Positions 10,145 through 18,765 of a DNA stretch of 34,823 nucleotides are shown here, one piece after another. The notes under the pieces are model-generated. The model searched no databases. It saw only the letters and a program-made list of their open reading frames with translations, and had not been told where the DNA came from. The stretch covers positions 1 through 34,823 of the forward strand of contig JBPOHI010000060.1 in assembly GCA_052035735.1 (NCBI GenBank). The letters run 5' to 3'. The DNA is from JAGPDF01 sp052035735 (GTDB taxonomy: Bacteria; Acidobacteriota; Thermoanaerobaculia; Multivoradales; JAGPDF01). Both the position numbers and the translations under genes were made by a program. Position 1 is the first letter of the stretch, and each line of letters starts with the position of its first letter.

Positions 10145-12496
10145 ATGAGGCAAGTTCAGCGTTGGCTGCCGGTCGCACTTTTCCTGCTCGCTGCTGGTGC
10201 GCGCGCCGAGTCGATCCGTGGAGTGGAGTTCCGGGGTCTCCATCTGCTCGCCGAGGAGACGGTGAGGTATTACCTCGGCCTGGTCGACGGGCAGGAGCTC
10301 GACGAGGCGGCGCTCAACCGCAGCATCGAGGAGCTCTGGCGGCGCAACCTCGTCGACGACCTCAAGATCGAGCGGATCCCCGCCGACGGAGGCGTCAAGC
10401 TGGTGGTTACCGTGACCGAGCGCCCGATCCTCCGCTCCCTGGACTTCAAGGGGCTGAAGCGCCTGTCGCGCACCGACATCACCGAACGCATCACGAAGGA
10501 GTCGATTTCGGTCCGCGAGGGCTCGCCGATTTCGCTCGGCGAGGTCAAGCGGCTACAGACGACCATCGAAGAGATGTATCGCGAGAAGGGCTTCCGCTTC
10601 GCCAAGGCCGAGTACCTCCTCGAGGAGGTCGCGCCGACCGAACGCCGCGTGGTGTTCTCGATCGACGAAGCCGAGAAGGTCCGCATCGGCGACATCAAGT
10701 TCGCCGACAACAAGGTCTACGGCGATTGGCGCCTGAAGTGGGCGATGAGCAAGACCAAGGAGTCGAATCTCCTCTGGCGGGTGCTCAAGCGCGACATCTA
10801 CAACCCGGCCACCATCGCCGAAGACCTGGTGAAGGTGAAGGATCTCTATCGCGGAGCGGGCTACAAGAACGTGCTGCTCGAAGACCCGGTCCTCGGGGTC
10901 AAGGAGAAGAAGAGCGGCAAGCGCAGCCTCAAGATCGAGATTCCGGTGGTCGAGGGAAGCCGCTTCAAGCTCGGTGAGATCAAGATCGAGGGCAATCAGG
11001 TCTTCAACCAGAGCTTCCTTGCCGCGCAGTACTCGCGTCCCCGTGGCGGCTGGCTGCGCTCGTCGATGGTGACCAAGGGCACCGAGGCGGTACAGGACGC
11101 CTACAAGAACTACGGTCATATCTTCGCCAACATCGATCTGCAGCTCGTCGAGCGCGAGGACGACGTCGCCGACATCGAAATCAAGATCACCGAGGGCGAC
11201 CAGTACCGCGTCGGCCGGATGGAGTTCGAGGGCAATACCCGCACCCGCGACAAGGTTTTGCGGCGCGAGTTCCGCATCCAGGAGGGCACTCTCCTGAACA
11301 TGGGCGCGATCAAGGGGAGCCTGTTCAAGGTCAATCAGCTGGGCTACTTCAAGCTCAACGAGACCGATCCGATCACCTTCGAGAACTTCGACACCGAGAA
11401 GAAGACGGTGGACGTCAAGGTCAAGGGCGACGAGAGCGACCGGACGGAGCTCCAGGTCGGCGCCGGCTGGAGCGAGACCTACGGCTTCTTCGGCCAGCTT
11501 TCCGTGCGCACGCAGAACTTCCTCGGCCGCGGCGAGACGGTCGGCCTGTCCTTCCAGTCCGGGCGCTACCAGGACGAGTACGGCCTGTCGTACTACATTC
11601 CGTGGTGGCTCGACCGGCCGCAGAGCGTCGGCTTGCAGCTGTTCAAGAGCAATCTCAACTACTCCCAGACGACGCTGCAGCAGTCCGAGCGTCAGAGCCA
11701 GGGCGCCGTGCTCACCTACGGCCGCAACTTCGGCCTGTTCGGCAGCGCCAGCGTCAGCTACACGCTGTCGCAGTCGAAGGACCGGCTGTTTTACTCCGGG
11801 CCGGAGAACGCCATCGTCGAGCTGAACTACGACATCGCCAACTCCTCGATTCAGCCGACCTACTCCTTCGACAGCCGGGACAGCCGGCTGGAGACGACGC
11901 GCGGCTGGAACCTCGTGGGTTCGCTGGAGTACGCCGGCGGCTTCCTCGGCGGCGACAACTACTTCTGGCGGCCGGAGGTGCACCTGTCGCGCTTCCAGCC
12001 CCTGACCTTCTCGCCGGTGAAGACGGTGGCGGCGTTCAACCTCGAGGCCGGGATCGTCAAGCCGTTCGACGGCCGCGAGGTCGTGCCGCTCGAGCGCTAC
12101 TTCCTCGGCGGCGAAAACAGCGTGCGCGGCTTCCAGTTCCGCTCGGTCTTCGTGCGCGACGAGGAGACCAACCTCCCCGTGCTGCAGGACGGCTACTACA
12201 AGGGCGGCAACAAGTTCCTGCAGATGAACGTCGAGCTCCAGGTACTGGTGGGAGGGCCGTTCCGGGTCATCCTGTTCGCCGACGGAGGCAACGTCTACGA
12301 CGACGACCAGAGCATCGACCCCTCCCGCCTGCGCTACTCGGCCGGCGGCGAGCTGCGGATTTTCGTGCCGATCTTCGGCGCACCGTTGCGTTTCATCTAT
12401 TCTTCGAACCTGGATCCGATCGAGCGCAATGATGCGATCGGCGAGCCGGGCGACCGTTTCGAGAGCTTCCAGTTCAGCATCGGCGCAACTTTCTAG
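10145..12496 (+). CDS. bamA: Outer membrane protein assembly factor BamA
   Basis: A 783-residue outer-membrane protein, the core of the BAM complex that inserts beta-barrel proteins. Residues 1-22 are a signal peptide with cleavage near AGARA|ES. About five POTRA repeats follow (residues ~23-420), each starting like IRGVEFRGLHLL or KIGEIKIEGNQVF. The C-terminal half is the Omp85 16-strand barrel, with the lid-lock region PFDGREVVPLERYFLGGENSVRGF (the VRGF of loop 6) and a terminal aromatic residue (FSIGATF), the usual beta-signal end. It is followed at 21 bases by skp and then lpxD-fabZ-lpxA, the conserved outer-membrane biogenesis order of many diderms. A 12-bp palindrome (CGACCGCGGTCG, 10095-10106) in the upstream gap may be chance. 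Confidence 0.97.
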   Translation: MRQVQRWLPVALFLLAAGARAESIRGVEFRGLHLLAEETVRYYLGLVDGQELDEAALNRSIEELWRRNLVDDLKIERIPADGGVKLVVTVTERPILRSLDFKGLKRLSRTDITERITKESISVREGSPISLGEVKRLQTTIEEMYREKGFRFAKAEYLLEEVAPTERRVVFSIDEAEKVRIGDIKFADNKVYGDWRLKWAMSKTKESNLLWRVLKRDIYNPATIAEDLVKVKDLYRGAGYKNVLLEDPVLGVKEKKSGKRSLKIEIPVVEGSRFKLGEIKIEGNQVFNQSFLAAQYSRPRGGWLRSSMVTKGTEAVQDAYKNYGHIFANIDLQLVEREDDVADIEIKITEGDQYRVGRMEFEGNTRTRDKVLRREFRIQEGTLLNMGAIKGSLFKVNQLGYFKLNETDPITFENFDTEKKTVDVKVKGDESDRTELQVGAGWSETYGFFGQLSVRTQNFLGRGETVGLSFQSGRYQDEYGLSYYIPWWLDRPQSVGLQLFKSNLNYSQTTLQQSERQSQGAVLTYGRNFGLFGSASVSYTLSQSKDRLFYSGPENAIVELNYDIANSSIQPTYSFDSRDSRLETTRGWNLVGSLEYAGGFLGGDNYFWRPEVHLSRFQPLTFSPVKTVAAFNLEAGIVKPFDGREVVPLERYFLGGENSVRGFQFRSVFVRDEETNLPVLQDGYYKGGNKFLQMNVELQVLVGGPFRVILFADGGNVYDDDQSIDPSRLRYSAGGELRIFVPIFGAPLRFIYSSNLDPIERNDAIGEPGDRFESFQFSIGATF

Positions 12497-12517
12497 TCCC
12501 AACAAAGGAGCAAGTTC

Positions 12518-13081
12518 ATGTCATCGAATGTGTGGAGGAGTACGACCGCTGTGGCTGGACGCATCGTGCTTTCGCTTTCGGCCCTCGCGCTGTTGCCGTC
12601 GACGGCGGCGGTGGCGCAGAGCGGCAAGATGGCGGTCATCGACGTGCAGCGCCTGGTGACCGATTCGGTTGCAGGCAAGGAGGCCCTGGCGCGGCTGAAG
12701 AAGCTGCAGGACGACAAGATCGCCGAAGGCAAGGCCAAGAACGACGAGGTCGACGCCCTGCGCAAGCGGCTCAACGAGGGCCGGTTGTCGCTCGCCGACG
12801 ACAAGATCTCGGAGCTCGAAAAGCAGCTCGAAGAGAAGGTCACCGGCCTGCGGCGCTTCCAGGAAGACGCCGAGCGCGAGTTCAACAAGAGCCGCGAGAC
12901 GACCTTCGGCGAAATCGAACGGCGCGTCTTCCCGGTCATCGAACAGGTCGGCAAGGAAGGCGGCTACACCTTCGTTTTCAACAAGTTCCAGAGCGGCCTG
13001 CTGTACGCCGACGACGCTGCCGACATCACCAACCAGATCATTCAGCGCTTCGACGCTTCGGCGACGCAGAAGGCGAACTGA
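12518..13081 (+). CDS. skp: OmpH/Skp family periplasmic chaperone
   Basis: A 187-residue exported protein. The signal peptide covers about residues 1-34 and ends at AAVAQ. The mature part begins KMAVIDVQRLVTDS, the Skp beta-strand signature, followed by a long highly charged coiled-coil (about residues 55-140, the Skp tentacle) and a C-terminal strand GGYTFVFNKFQSGLLYADDAADIT that completes the trimerisation body. Skp binds unfolded outer-membrane proteins in the periplasm and hands them to BamA, whose gene ends 21 bases upstream. AAAGGAGC is a clear ribosome-binding site before the ATG. Confidence 0.94.
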   Translation: MSSNVWRSTTAVAGRIVLSLSALALLPSTAAVAQSGKMAVIDVQRLVTDSVAGKEALARLKKLQDDKIAEGKAKNDEVDALRKRLNEGRLSLADDKISELEKQLEEKVTGLRRFQEDAEREFNKSRETTFGEIERRVFPVIEQVGKEGGYTFVFNKFQSGLLYADDAADITNQIIQRFDASATQKAN

Positions 13082-13084
13082 CCC

Positions 13085-14140
13085 TTGATCTGGACGCTCG
13101 GGGAGTTGGCCGAGCGGGTGGGCGGAGAGGTGCTCGGTTCGCCGGCCCGGGAGCTCGGAGGCGTGCGGACATTGTCCGAGGCGGGTCCGGAGCACCTCTC
13201 CTTCCTCACCAGTCCGAAGTATCTGGCTCAGGCCCAGGCCAGCGCGGCCGGGGCGATTCTCACCGGGCGCGACGCCCGCCTGGAGGGCAGGGACCTCCTG
13301 CAGTGCGCCCAACCACAGCTCGCCCTGGCGCAGATCCTGCGCCTCTTTCATCCCGCCACCCGGCACGAGCCGGGTATCCACCCGACCGCGGTCGTCGGTG
13401 ACGACTGCCGGATCGCTGCCTCGGCGGCGATCGGCCCGTATGTCGTCCTCGGGCGCGGCGTCGAGGTCGGCGAGGGAACCGTGCTGCATCCGCACGTCGT
13501 GGTCGGGGAAGGCTGTCGCCTCGGGGCCCAGGTCGTCCTCCATCCCCATGTCGTCCTCTATCCAGGGGGGACATTGGGAGACGGCGTCGAGATTCATGCC
13601 GGTACGGTGATCGGCAGTGACGGCTTCGGCTACGCCACGGTGCGCGGTGTGCATCACAAGGTGCCGCAGGTGGGGAGGGTCGAGATCGGTGCGGACGTGG
13701 AGATCGGCGCGCTGACCGCCATCGACCGCGCCCTGCTCGGTGCGACGACGATCGGCTCGGGGACGAAGATCGACAACCTGGTCCAGGTCGGACACAATGT
13801 CGTCGTCGGAGAACGCTCGATCCTCTGCGGGCAGGCGGGAGTCGCAGGCAGCGCGCGGCTCGGTGCCGGGGTCGTCCTGGCGGGGCAGGCGGGGGTCTCC
13901 GGGCACCTCGAAGTCGGCGACGGCGCGCAGGTCGCCGCCAAATCGGCGGCGCTTCAGCCGGTCGCGGCGGGCACGGCGGTGGCGGGGATCCCCGCGTTGC
14001 CGATTGCCGCCTGGCGGCGCCAGCAGGCGATCTTGCGCCGCCTGCCGGAGATCTGGAAACGATTGCGGACGGTCGAAAACAGGATGGGGATCCAGGATGT
14101 CGGAGACGACGGTGACGCCGGGAACGAGCGAGAAGCCTAA
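13085..14140 (+). CDS. lpxD: UDP-3-O-acyl-glucosamine N-acyltransferase
   Basis: A 351-residue left-handed beta-helix acyltransferase, third step of lipid A synthesis. The N-terminal uridine-binding domain starts WTLGELAERVGGEVLG and contains the LSFLTSPKY segment. Hexapeptide repeats follow (about residues 100-290), with catalytic His in the GFGYATVRGVHHKVPQVG segment and the VQVGHNVVVG element. A C-terminal helix follows (WRRQQAILRRLPEIWKRL). The TTG start at 13085 sits three bases after the skp stop. It is chosen because it gives the normal LpxD N-terminus; no ATG or GTG lies at the right place. The 3' end overlaps the likely fabZ start by 44 bases. Confidence 0.95.
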   Translation: MIWTLGELAERVGGEVLGSPARELGGVRTLSEAGPEHLSFLTSPKYLAQAQASAAGAILTGRDARLEGRDLLQCAQPQLALAQILRLFHPATRHEPGIHPTAVVGDDCRIAASAAIGPYVVLGRGVEVGEGTVLHPHVVVGEGCRLGAQVVLHPHVVLYPGGTLGDGVEIHAGTVIGSDGFGYATVRGVHHKVPQVGRVEIGADVEIGALTAIDRALLGATTIGSGTKIDNLVQVGHNVVVGERSILCGQAGVAGSARLGAGVVLAGQAGVSGHLEVGDGAQVAAKSAALQPVAAGTAVAGIPALPIAAWRRQQAILRRLPEIWKRLRTVENRMGIQDVGDDGDAGNEREA

Positions 14141-14582
14141 CTGGGACGTACGCTGGATCATGTCGGTCCTGCCGCATCGCTATCCGATGCTGCTGATCGA
14201 CCGGGTCCTCGAGATGGAGCCGCGCCAGCGCATCGTCGCGCTCAAGAACTTCACCATCAACGAGGAGTTCTTCACCGGCCACTTCCCGCAGCACCCGGTC
14301 GTCCCCGGGGTCCTGCTGGTCGAAGCGATGGCTCAGGCCGGAGGAATTCTGCTGATGCACGACGATCCCGAACGCGAGAAGAAGCTCCTGCTGTTCATGT
14401 CGATCGAGCGCGCGCGCTTCCGCCGGCCGGTCGTGCCGGGCGACCGCGTGCACTTCGAGGCCACGGTGCTGCGGCTCAAGGCGAATCACTGCAAGCTGCA
14501 GGCGAAGGCGCTGGTCGACGGCGTGGTGCACGCCGAGGCCGAGTTGCTGTCGACCACGGTCGACCGGGACGCCGTGCGATGA
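14097..14582 (+). CDS. fabZ: 3-hydroxyacyl-ACP dehydratase FabZ
   Basis: A hot-dog fold dehydratase of fatty acid elongation, about 161 residues from the ATG at 14097. Signatures are IMSVLPHRYPMLLIDRV near the N-terminus, the catalytic His in FFTGHFPQHPVVPGVLLVEAMAQAGG with the catalytic Glu seven residues after the PGV, and RFRRPVVPGDRVHFEA. The open frame extends far upstream inside lpxD, but that part is a shadow. GTG at 14112 and ATG at 14160 are alternative starts, the latter rather short. It competes with LpxA for 3-hydroxyacyl-ACP, and its location between lpxD and lpxA is classical. It ends in an ATGA overlap with lpxA. Confidence 0.94.
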   Translation: MSETTVTPGTSEKPNWDVRWIMSVLPHRYPMLLIDRVLEMEPRQRIVALKNFTINEEFFTGHFPQHPVVPGVLLVEAMAQAGGILLMHDDPEREKKLLLFMSIERARFRRPVVPGDRVHFEATVLRLKANHCKLQAKALVDGVVHAEAELLSTTVDRDAVR

Positions 14583-15397
14583 GTGGCATTCATCCCTTGG
14601 CCGTCGTCGACGCGTCCGCCCGGATCGGCGCCGACGTCACCATCGGCCCGTTCGCGGTGATCGGGCCCGACGTCACCATCGGCGACCGCTCGGAGATCGG
14701 CCCGCACGTCCAGATCCACGGCCCGACGGTGCTCGGCAGCGAGAACCGCGTCTATCCTTCGGTCTGCCTGGGCATGGATCCGCAGGATCTGAAGTTCGCC
14801 AACGAGCCGGTGCGCCTCGAGGTCGGGCACCGCAACACGATCCGTGAGTTCACCACTTTCCATCGCGGCACCGGCAAGGGGGGCGGCCTCACCACCGTCG
14901 GCGACGACAACCTGTTCATGGTCTACAGCCACGTGGCGCACGACTGTCACGTCGGCAGCCGGACGATCTTCGCCAACTGCGCGACGCTGGCTGGGCATGT
15001 CGAGGTCGGCGACGACGCCGTCGTCGGGGCCTTCTCGGCCGTGCAGCAGTTCGGCCGGGTCGGCAAGTACGCCTACGTCGGCGGCTACACCCGGCTGCTC
15101 GTCGATGCCCTGCCCTACGTCAAGACGGTGGGCCTCCGCCCGGCGGTCTTCGGCGTGAACCGGATCGGCCTGCGGCGCAAGGGACTGGACGACGACCGCA
15201 TCCGCACGGTCGAGAAGGCGATGCGCATCTTCCTGCGCTCCGGACTCAATACCACCCAGGCGCTCGAGCGGCTGGAGGCGGAGTTTCCCGGCGCCCCCGA
15301 TGTCGAGTATCTGATCGGTTTCGTGCGCAGCGCCCGCCGCGGCGTGGTCAAGGCGCTGCCGACGCACCGGGGAGCGAGTGAATCCGGTGGCGACTGA
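14579..15397 (+). CDS. lpxA: Acyl-ACP--UDP-N-acetylglucosamine O-acyltransferase
   Basis: A 272-residue trimeric beta-helix enzyme, first step of lipid A synthesis. The N-terminal hexapeptide repeats run from IHPLAVVDASARIG to about residue 180. The catalytic His lies in MVYSHVAHDCHVG (HVAHDC block). The family's QQFGRVGKYAYVGGYT turn and a helical C-terminal domain (VGLRPAVFGVNRIGLRRKG) follow. Start ATG 14579 overlaps the fabZ stop. The 3' end overlaps the next gene by about 20 bases. The following oxidoreductase raises the question of whether the acyl acceptor is UDP-GlcNAc or a 3-amino analogue; this cannot be read from the sequence by eye. Confidence 0.96.
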   Translation: MSGIHPLAVVDASARIGADVTIGPFAVIGPDVTIGDRSEIGPHVQIHGPTVLGSENRVYPSVCLGMDPQDLKFANEPVRLEVGHRNTIREFTTFHRGTGKGGGLTTVGDDNLFMVYSHVAHDCHVGSRTIFANCATLAGHVEVGDDAVVGAFSAVQQFGRVGKYAYVGGYTRLLVDALPYVKTVGLRPAVFGVNRIGLRRKGLDDDRIRTVEKAMRIFLRSGLNTTQALERLEAEFPGAPDVEYLIGFVRSARRGVVKALPTHRGASESGGD

Positions 15398-16352
15398 ACG
15401 CGGCGATCTCCGGCTCGGCGTCTTCGGCATCGGCGCGCTCGGGCGTCACCACACGCGGATTCTCTCGACCTTCCCCGGCGTCACCCTGGAAGGGATCTTC
15501 GACACCCGGCCCGAGGTCGCCAGTGCAGTCGCGGCTGAACACGGCGCCAAGGTGGCGGCGTCGTTCGACGAGCTTGCCGGGAAGATCGATGCCGCGGTGC
15601 TGGCAGCTCCGACGACGCTCCACGGCGAGCTCGGTCTGGCGCTGCTCGAGCGCGGCGTGCACCTCCTGGTGGAGAAGCCGATCGCTTCGTCGCTCGCCGA
15701 AGCCGACGCGCTGATCGCGGCGGCCGAAGCGCGCGATCTGGTGCTCGCGGTGGGGCACGTCGAGTTTCACAACCCGGCGGTGCAGGCGCTGCTCGACGCC
15801 GGCTCCGGCCCGCGGTTCATCGAAATCGAGCGCCTCGGTACCTACTCGCCGCGCAGCCTCGATGTCGACGTGATCCTCGATCTGATGATCCACGACCTGC
15901 AGATCCTGCAGGCGATGGATGGCTCGCCGGTGACCGAGGTGCGAGCGGTCGGCATTCCGGTGCTCTCCGAACGCATCGACATCGCCAACGCCCGCATCGC
16001 GTTCGCTTCCGGGTTGGTCGCCAACGTCACCGCCTCGCGCATTTCGGGGGAGCGTGTGCGCAAGCTCCGGGCGTTCTTCTCCGACCGCTATCTCTCCCTC
16101 GACTACCAGGCGCAGGAGATCAAGGGCTACAGGCTCGACCAGAGCGGCGGCACGCGCGCGATCCTGCCGGCGAACCCGCCGGTGGAGAAGTCGGAGCCTC
16201 TGCTGCGCGAGCTCCAGGCCTTCGTCGGCGCCTGCCGCGGCGAGCGGGTTCGCCAGGTGGACGGTCGCGCCGGACGCCTCGCCCTGGCCACCGCGCTCGA
16301 TGTCGTGGCCGCTGCCGCGCCGGGCTCCTATGCTAGTCTTCGGGTTCCGTAA
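15378..16352 (+). CDS. Gfo/Idh/MocA family NAD(P)-dependent sugar-nucleotide oxidoreductase
   Basis: A 324-residue dehydrogenase. The N-terminal Rossmann fold has LGVFGIGALGRHHTRIL as dinucleotide loop and the family's LLVEKPIASSLAEAD segment, with EKP as the catalytic-lysine motif. The substrate domain contains VGHVEFHNPA and DVILDLMIHDLQILQ, with the HD pair typical of this family. The gene overlaps the lpxA 3' end, starting at GTG 15378, or alternatively GTG 15387. Genes of this type next to lpxA include GnnA, which oxidises the 3-hydroxyl of UDP-GlcNAc so that the aminotransferase GnnB can make UDP-GlcNAc3N for amide-linked lipid A. That role is possible here, but no GnnB-type aminotransferase lies alongside, so the substrate is inferred only from context. 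Confidence 0.85.
   Translation: MNPVATERGDLRLGVFGIGALGRHHTRILSTFPGVTLEGIFDTRPEVASAVAAEHGAKVAASFDELAGKIDAAVLAAPTTLHGELGLALLERGVHLLVEKPIASSLAEADALIAAAEARDLVLAVGHVEFHNPAVQALLDAGSGPRFIEIERLGTYSPRSLDVDVILDLMIHDLQILQAMDGSPVTEVRAVGIPVLSERIDIANARIAFASGLVANVTASRISGERVRKLRAFFSDRYLSLDYQAQEIKGYRLDQSGGTRAILPANPPVEKSEPLLRELQAFVGACRGERVRQVDGRAGRLALATALDVVAAAAPGSYASLRVP
16331..16339 (+). promoter_or_regulatory. Extended -10 candidate upstream of mtnP
   Basis: TGCTAGTCT (TGn plus TAGTCT) lies at the end of the preceding gene, giving a predicted leader of about 65 bases for mtnP. Unlike the leaderless cases, mtnP also has a strong ribosome-binding site (GGAGG at about 16400). Confidence 0.3.
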
Positions 16353-16411
16353 TTCCGGCTGACCGCCGACCCCATTTCAGGCTCCAGACAGGCAGATTTC
16401 GGAGGAAGCAG

Positions 16412-17305
16412 ATGAGTGATGTTCGGATCGGTGTGATCGGCGGCAGCGGCCTCTACGAGATGGCCGGCCTGAAGGTGGCCGAGGAGCGGAAGATCGAAAC
16501 CCCATGGGGCGCCCCTTCGGACGCCTTCATCCTGGGCGAGCTCGACGGCCGCAAGGTGGTGTTCCTCGCCCGTCATGGCCGCGGTCACCGGCTGCTTCCC
16601 ACCGAGCTCAACTTCCGCGCCAACGTCTACGGATTCAAGAGCCTCGGCGTCGATTTCCTGATTTCGGTCTCGGCGGTCGGCTCGCTCAAGGAGGAGTACG
16701 TCCCCGGCCACATCGTCGTCCCGGACCAGTTCTACGACCGTACCCGCCACCGGCCCGACACCTTCTTCGGCAACGGTATCGTCGCGCACGTCTCCATCGC
16801 CGATCCGGTCTCGAAGACGCTCGCCACGGTCCTCGCCGACGCCGCGGACGCCGAGGGAGCGACGACGCATCGCGGCGGCTGCTACGTCAACATGGAGGGG
16901 CCGACGTTCTCGACGCGTGCCGAGTCGAACGCCTACCGTCACATGGGCTTCGACATCATCGGCATGACCAACCTCCAGGAGGCGAAGCTGGCGCGCGAGG
17001 CCGAGATCGCCTACGCGTCGCTGTCGATGGTCACCGACTACGACTGCTGGCGGGTGGAAGAGGAGCACGTCACCGGCGAGGGCGTGATGGAGGTCCTGCG
17101 CAAGAACGTCGCGCTTGCCCAGCGCGTGGTGCGGCGGGCGATCGGCGCGCTCGGTCCGGATGTGGCGAACGACTGCGCCGACGCGCTGGCGATGTCCCTG
17201 ATCACCGACCCGAGCCTGGTTCCGGCCGACACCCTCGCGGCTCTCGAGCCGCTTCTCGGCAAGTACCTCGATCGCAGCGGCGGAAAGCTCGCCTGGCGGC
17301 GCTAG
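16412..17305 (+). CDS. mtnP: S-methyl-5'-thioadenosine phosphorylase
   Basis: A 297-residue enzyme of the PNP/MTAP family that splits methylthioadenosine into adenine and methylthioribose-1-phosphate. Signatures are GVIGGSGLYEM, FLARHGRGHRLLPTELNFRAN (MTAP-type phosphate and ribose region), VSAVGSLKEEYVPGH, the YVNMEGPTFSTRAES block, and MTNLQEAKLARE followed by MVTDYDCW with the adenine-contacting Asp. These separate it from the 6-oxopurine PNP at 3251-4081. The start ATG has GGAGGAAGCAG directly before it. The adenine released is the substrate of Apt encoded four genes downstream, making a short methionine/adenine salvage route. Confidence 0.94.
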   Translation: MSDVRIGVIGGSGLYEMAGLKVAEERKIETPWGAPSDAFILGELDGRKVVFLARHGRGHRLLPTELNFRANVYGFKSLGVDFLISVSAVGSLKEEYVPGHIVVPDQFYDRTRHRPDTFFGNGIVAHVSIADPVSKTLATVLADAADAEGATTHRGGCYVNMEGPTFSTRAESNAYRHMGFDIIGMTNLQEAKLAREAEIAYASLSMVTDYDCWRVEEEHVTGEGVMEVLRKNVALAQRVVRRAIGALGPDVANDCADALAMSLITDPSLVPADTLAALEPLLGKYLDRSGGKLAWRR

Positions 17306-17336
17306 TTCCCTTCCGGCGGGCAGGGACGAGCTTGCG

Positions 17337-18113
17337 ATGACCCGCATCCTGATCACCAACGACGACGGCGTCTATTCCGAGGGCCTGCGCCTCCTGGCGC
17401 GGGCCTTGGCGCCGTTGGGCGAGGTGACGGTCGTCGCGCCGGATCGCGAACAGAGCGCCACCGGGCACAGCCTGACGCTGGGCCGGCCGCTGCGTCTGCA
17501 GCGCATCGAGGAGAACTGGTACGCCGTCGACGGCACGCCGACCGACTGCGTCAACCTCGCGGTGCTCTGGCTGCTGCGCGAAGCGAGGCCCGACCTGATC
17601 GTTTCGGGGATCAATTTCGGCCTCAACCTGGGTGACGACGTCACCTACTCGGGCACGGTGAGCGCGACGTTCGAGGGGACGCTGCTCGGCATCCCTTCGG
17701 TCGCCTTCAGCCAGGAGATCGCCGAGGGATACTCCTTCGAGCGCGCTGCCGCCTTTGCCGGGCGCTTCATCGCCGAATTGCTCACCGAGACGCTGCGCCC
17801 GGATCTCCTGCTCAACGTCAACCTGCCGGCGGGCGAGCTCCAGGGTCTGTCCTTCACCCGGCTCGGCAAGCGCGTCTACCAGCAGGTCGTGGTGGAGAAA
17901 GAGGATCCCCGGGGGCGCAAGTACTACTGGATCGCCGGCACGCCCGAGTGGCAGTCGGAGAGCGGCACCGACCACGAGGCGGTCGCCAGCGGTCGCGTTT
18001 CGGTGACGCCGCTGCACCTCGACCTGACGGACTATCGCGGTCTGGAGGGGCACGCGGACCTGCGCGGCCGACTGGGTCGCATCGTCAGCCCCGACGCAGG
18101 AAATGTTCGCTGA
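17337..18113 (+). CDS. surE: 5'/3'-nucleotidase SurE
   Basis: A 258-residue metal-dependent nucleoside monophosphatase. The N-terminus RILITNDDGVYSEGL carries the metal-binding DD pair, VVAPDREQSATGHSLT holds the conserved Ser, and IVSGINFGLNLGDDVTYSGTVSA holds the metal-binding Asn and the family GT-SA motif, followed by the GIPSVAFS strand. Length is normal. Its stop overlaps the pcm start by 11 bases; the surE-pcm pair is a widely conserved stationary-phase/repair couple. Together with mtnP, apt and the pyrimidine phosphorylase it points to nucleotide recycling. Confidence 0.95.
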   Translation: MTRILITNDDGVYSEGLRLLARALAPLGEVTVVAPDREQSATGHSLTLGRPLRLQRIEENWYAVDGTPTDCVNLAVLWLLREARPDLIVSGINFGLNLGDDVTYSGTVSATFEGTLLGIPSVAFSQEIAEGYSFERAAAFAGRFIAELLTETLRPDLLLNVNLPAGELQGLSFTRLGKRVYQQVVVEKEDPRGRKYYWIAGTPEWQSESGTDHEAVASGRVSVTPLHLDLTDYRGLEGHADLRGRLGRIVSPDAGNVR

Positions 18114-18765
18114 TACCTTCTCCCGCGAGCAGATGGTGCGCGAGCTCATCGAGGCGCGCGGCGTCCGCGACCCACGGGTGCTCGCCGCGATGCGCGAGGT
18201 GCCGCGCCACCTGTTCGTTCGCTCTCATCTGCGCAGCCAGGCCTATGGCGACCACGCGCTGCCGATCGGCGACGCGCAGACGATCTCGCAGCCCTACATC
18301 GTCGCCCGCATGAGCGAGCTGCTCGAAGTCGATCCGAGCCACAAGGTGCTCGAGATCGGCACCGGAACCGGTTATCAGACGGCGATCCTGGCCCGCCTGG
18401 CGCGCTGGGTCTACAGCCTCGAGCGCATCCCGGAGCTCGCCCACCAGGCGATTCGCCGGATGCGCCAGCTCGAGATCCTGAACGTCAAGATCCAGGCCTT
18501 CGACGGCACCGTGGGCTGGAGCGATGTCGCCCCGTTCGACCGCGTGCTGGTGACGGCCGGGGCGCCGACGGTGCCGAAGCCGCTGCTCGATCAACTGGCG
18601 CCCAAGGGCAAGCTCCTGGTGCCGGAAGGTGGCCGCAACGGGCAGCAGCTGGTGCTCTACGAGCGTCTGGCTCGCGGTATGCGGCGGCGGGAGCTCGAGC
18701 CGGTGGCTTTCGTGCCGCTGGTCGGGCGATTCGGCTGGCGCGATCCGCAGGAGCGTCCCGAATGA
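18103..18765 (+). CDS. pcm: Protein-L-isoaspartate O-methyltransferase
   Basis: A 220-residue SAM-dependent repair enzyme that methylates isoaspartyl residues in damaged proteins. The N-terminal region has VRELIEARGVRDPRVLAAM and FVRSHLRSQAYGDHALPIG, then GQ/DAQTISQPYIVARM, the specific PCMT signature. SAM motif I is VLEIGTGTGYQTAILARL, and the post-motif DRVLVTAGAPTVPKPLLDQL is present. Slightly short at the C-terminus but normal for bacteria. It starts inside the surE end and shares an ATGA junction with acyP. Confidence 0.95.
   Translation: MFADTFSREQMVRELIEARGVRDPRVLAAMREVPRHLFVRSHLRSQAYGDHALPIGDAQTISQPYIVARMSELLEVDPSHKVLEIGTGTGYQTAILARLARWVYSLERIPELAHQAIRRMRQLEILNVKIQAFDGTVGWSDVAPFDRVLVTAGAPTVPKPLLDQLAPKGKLLVPEGGRNGQQLVLYERLARGMRRRELEPVAFVPLVGRFGWRDPQERPE

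Noticed and set aside
10553..12505. 650-codon minus-strand frame opposite bamA
   Set aside because: BamA on the plus strand is unambiguous; the antisense protein is Leu/Val/Glu/Ala-biased as expected from complementing GC-rich codons.
16328..17359. Long minus-strand open frame over mtnP
   Set aside because: It is the antisense shadow of a clearly recognised gene in GC-rich DNA, where such frames are common; no family resemblance.
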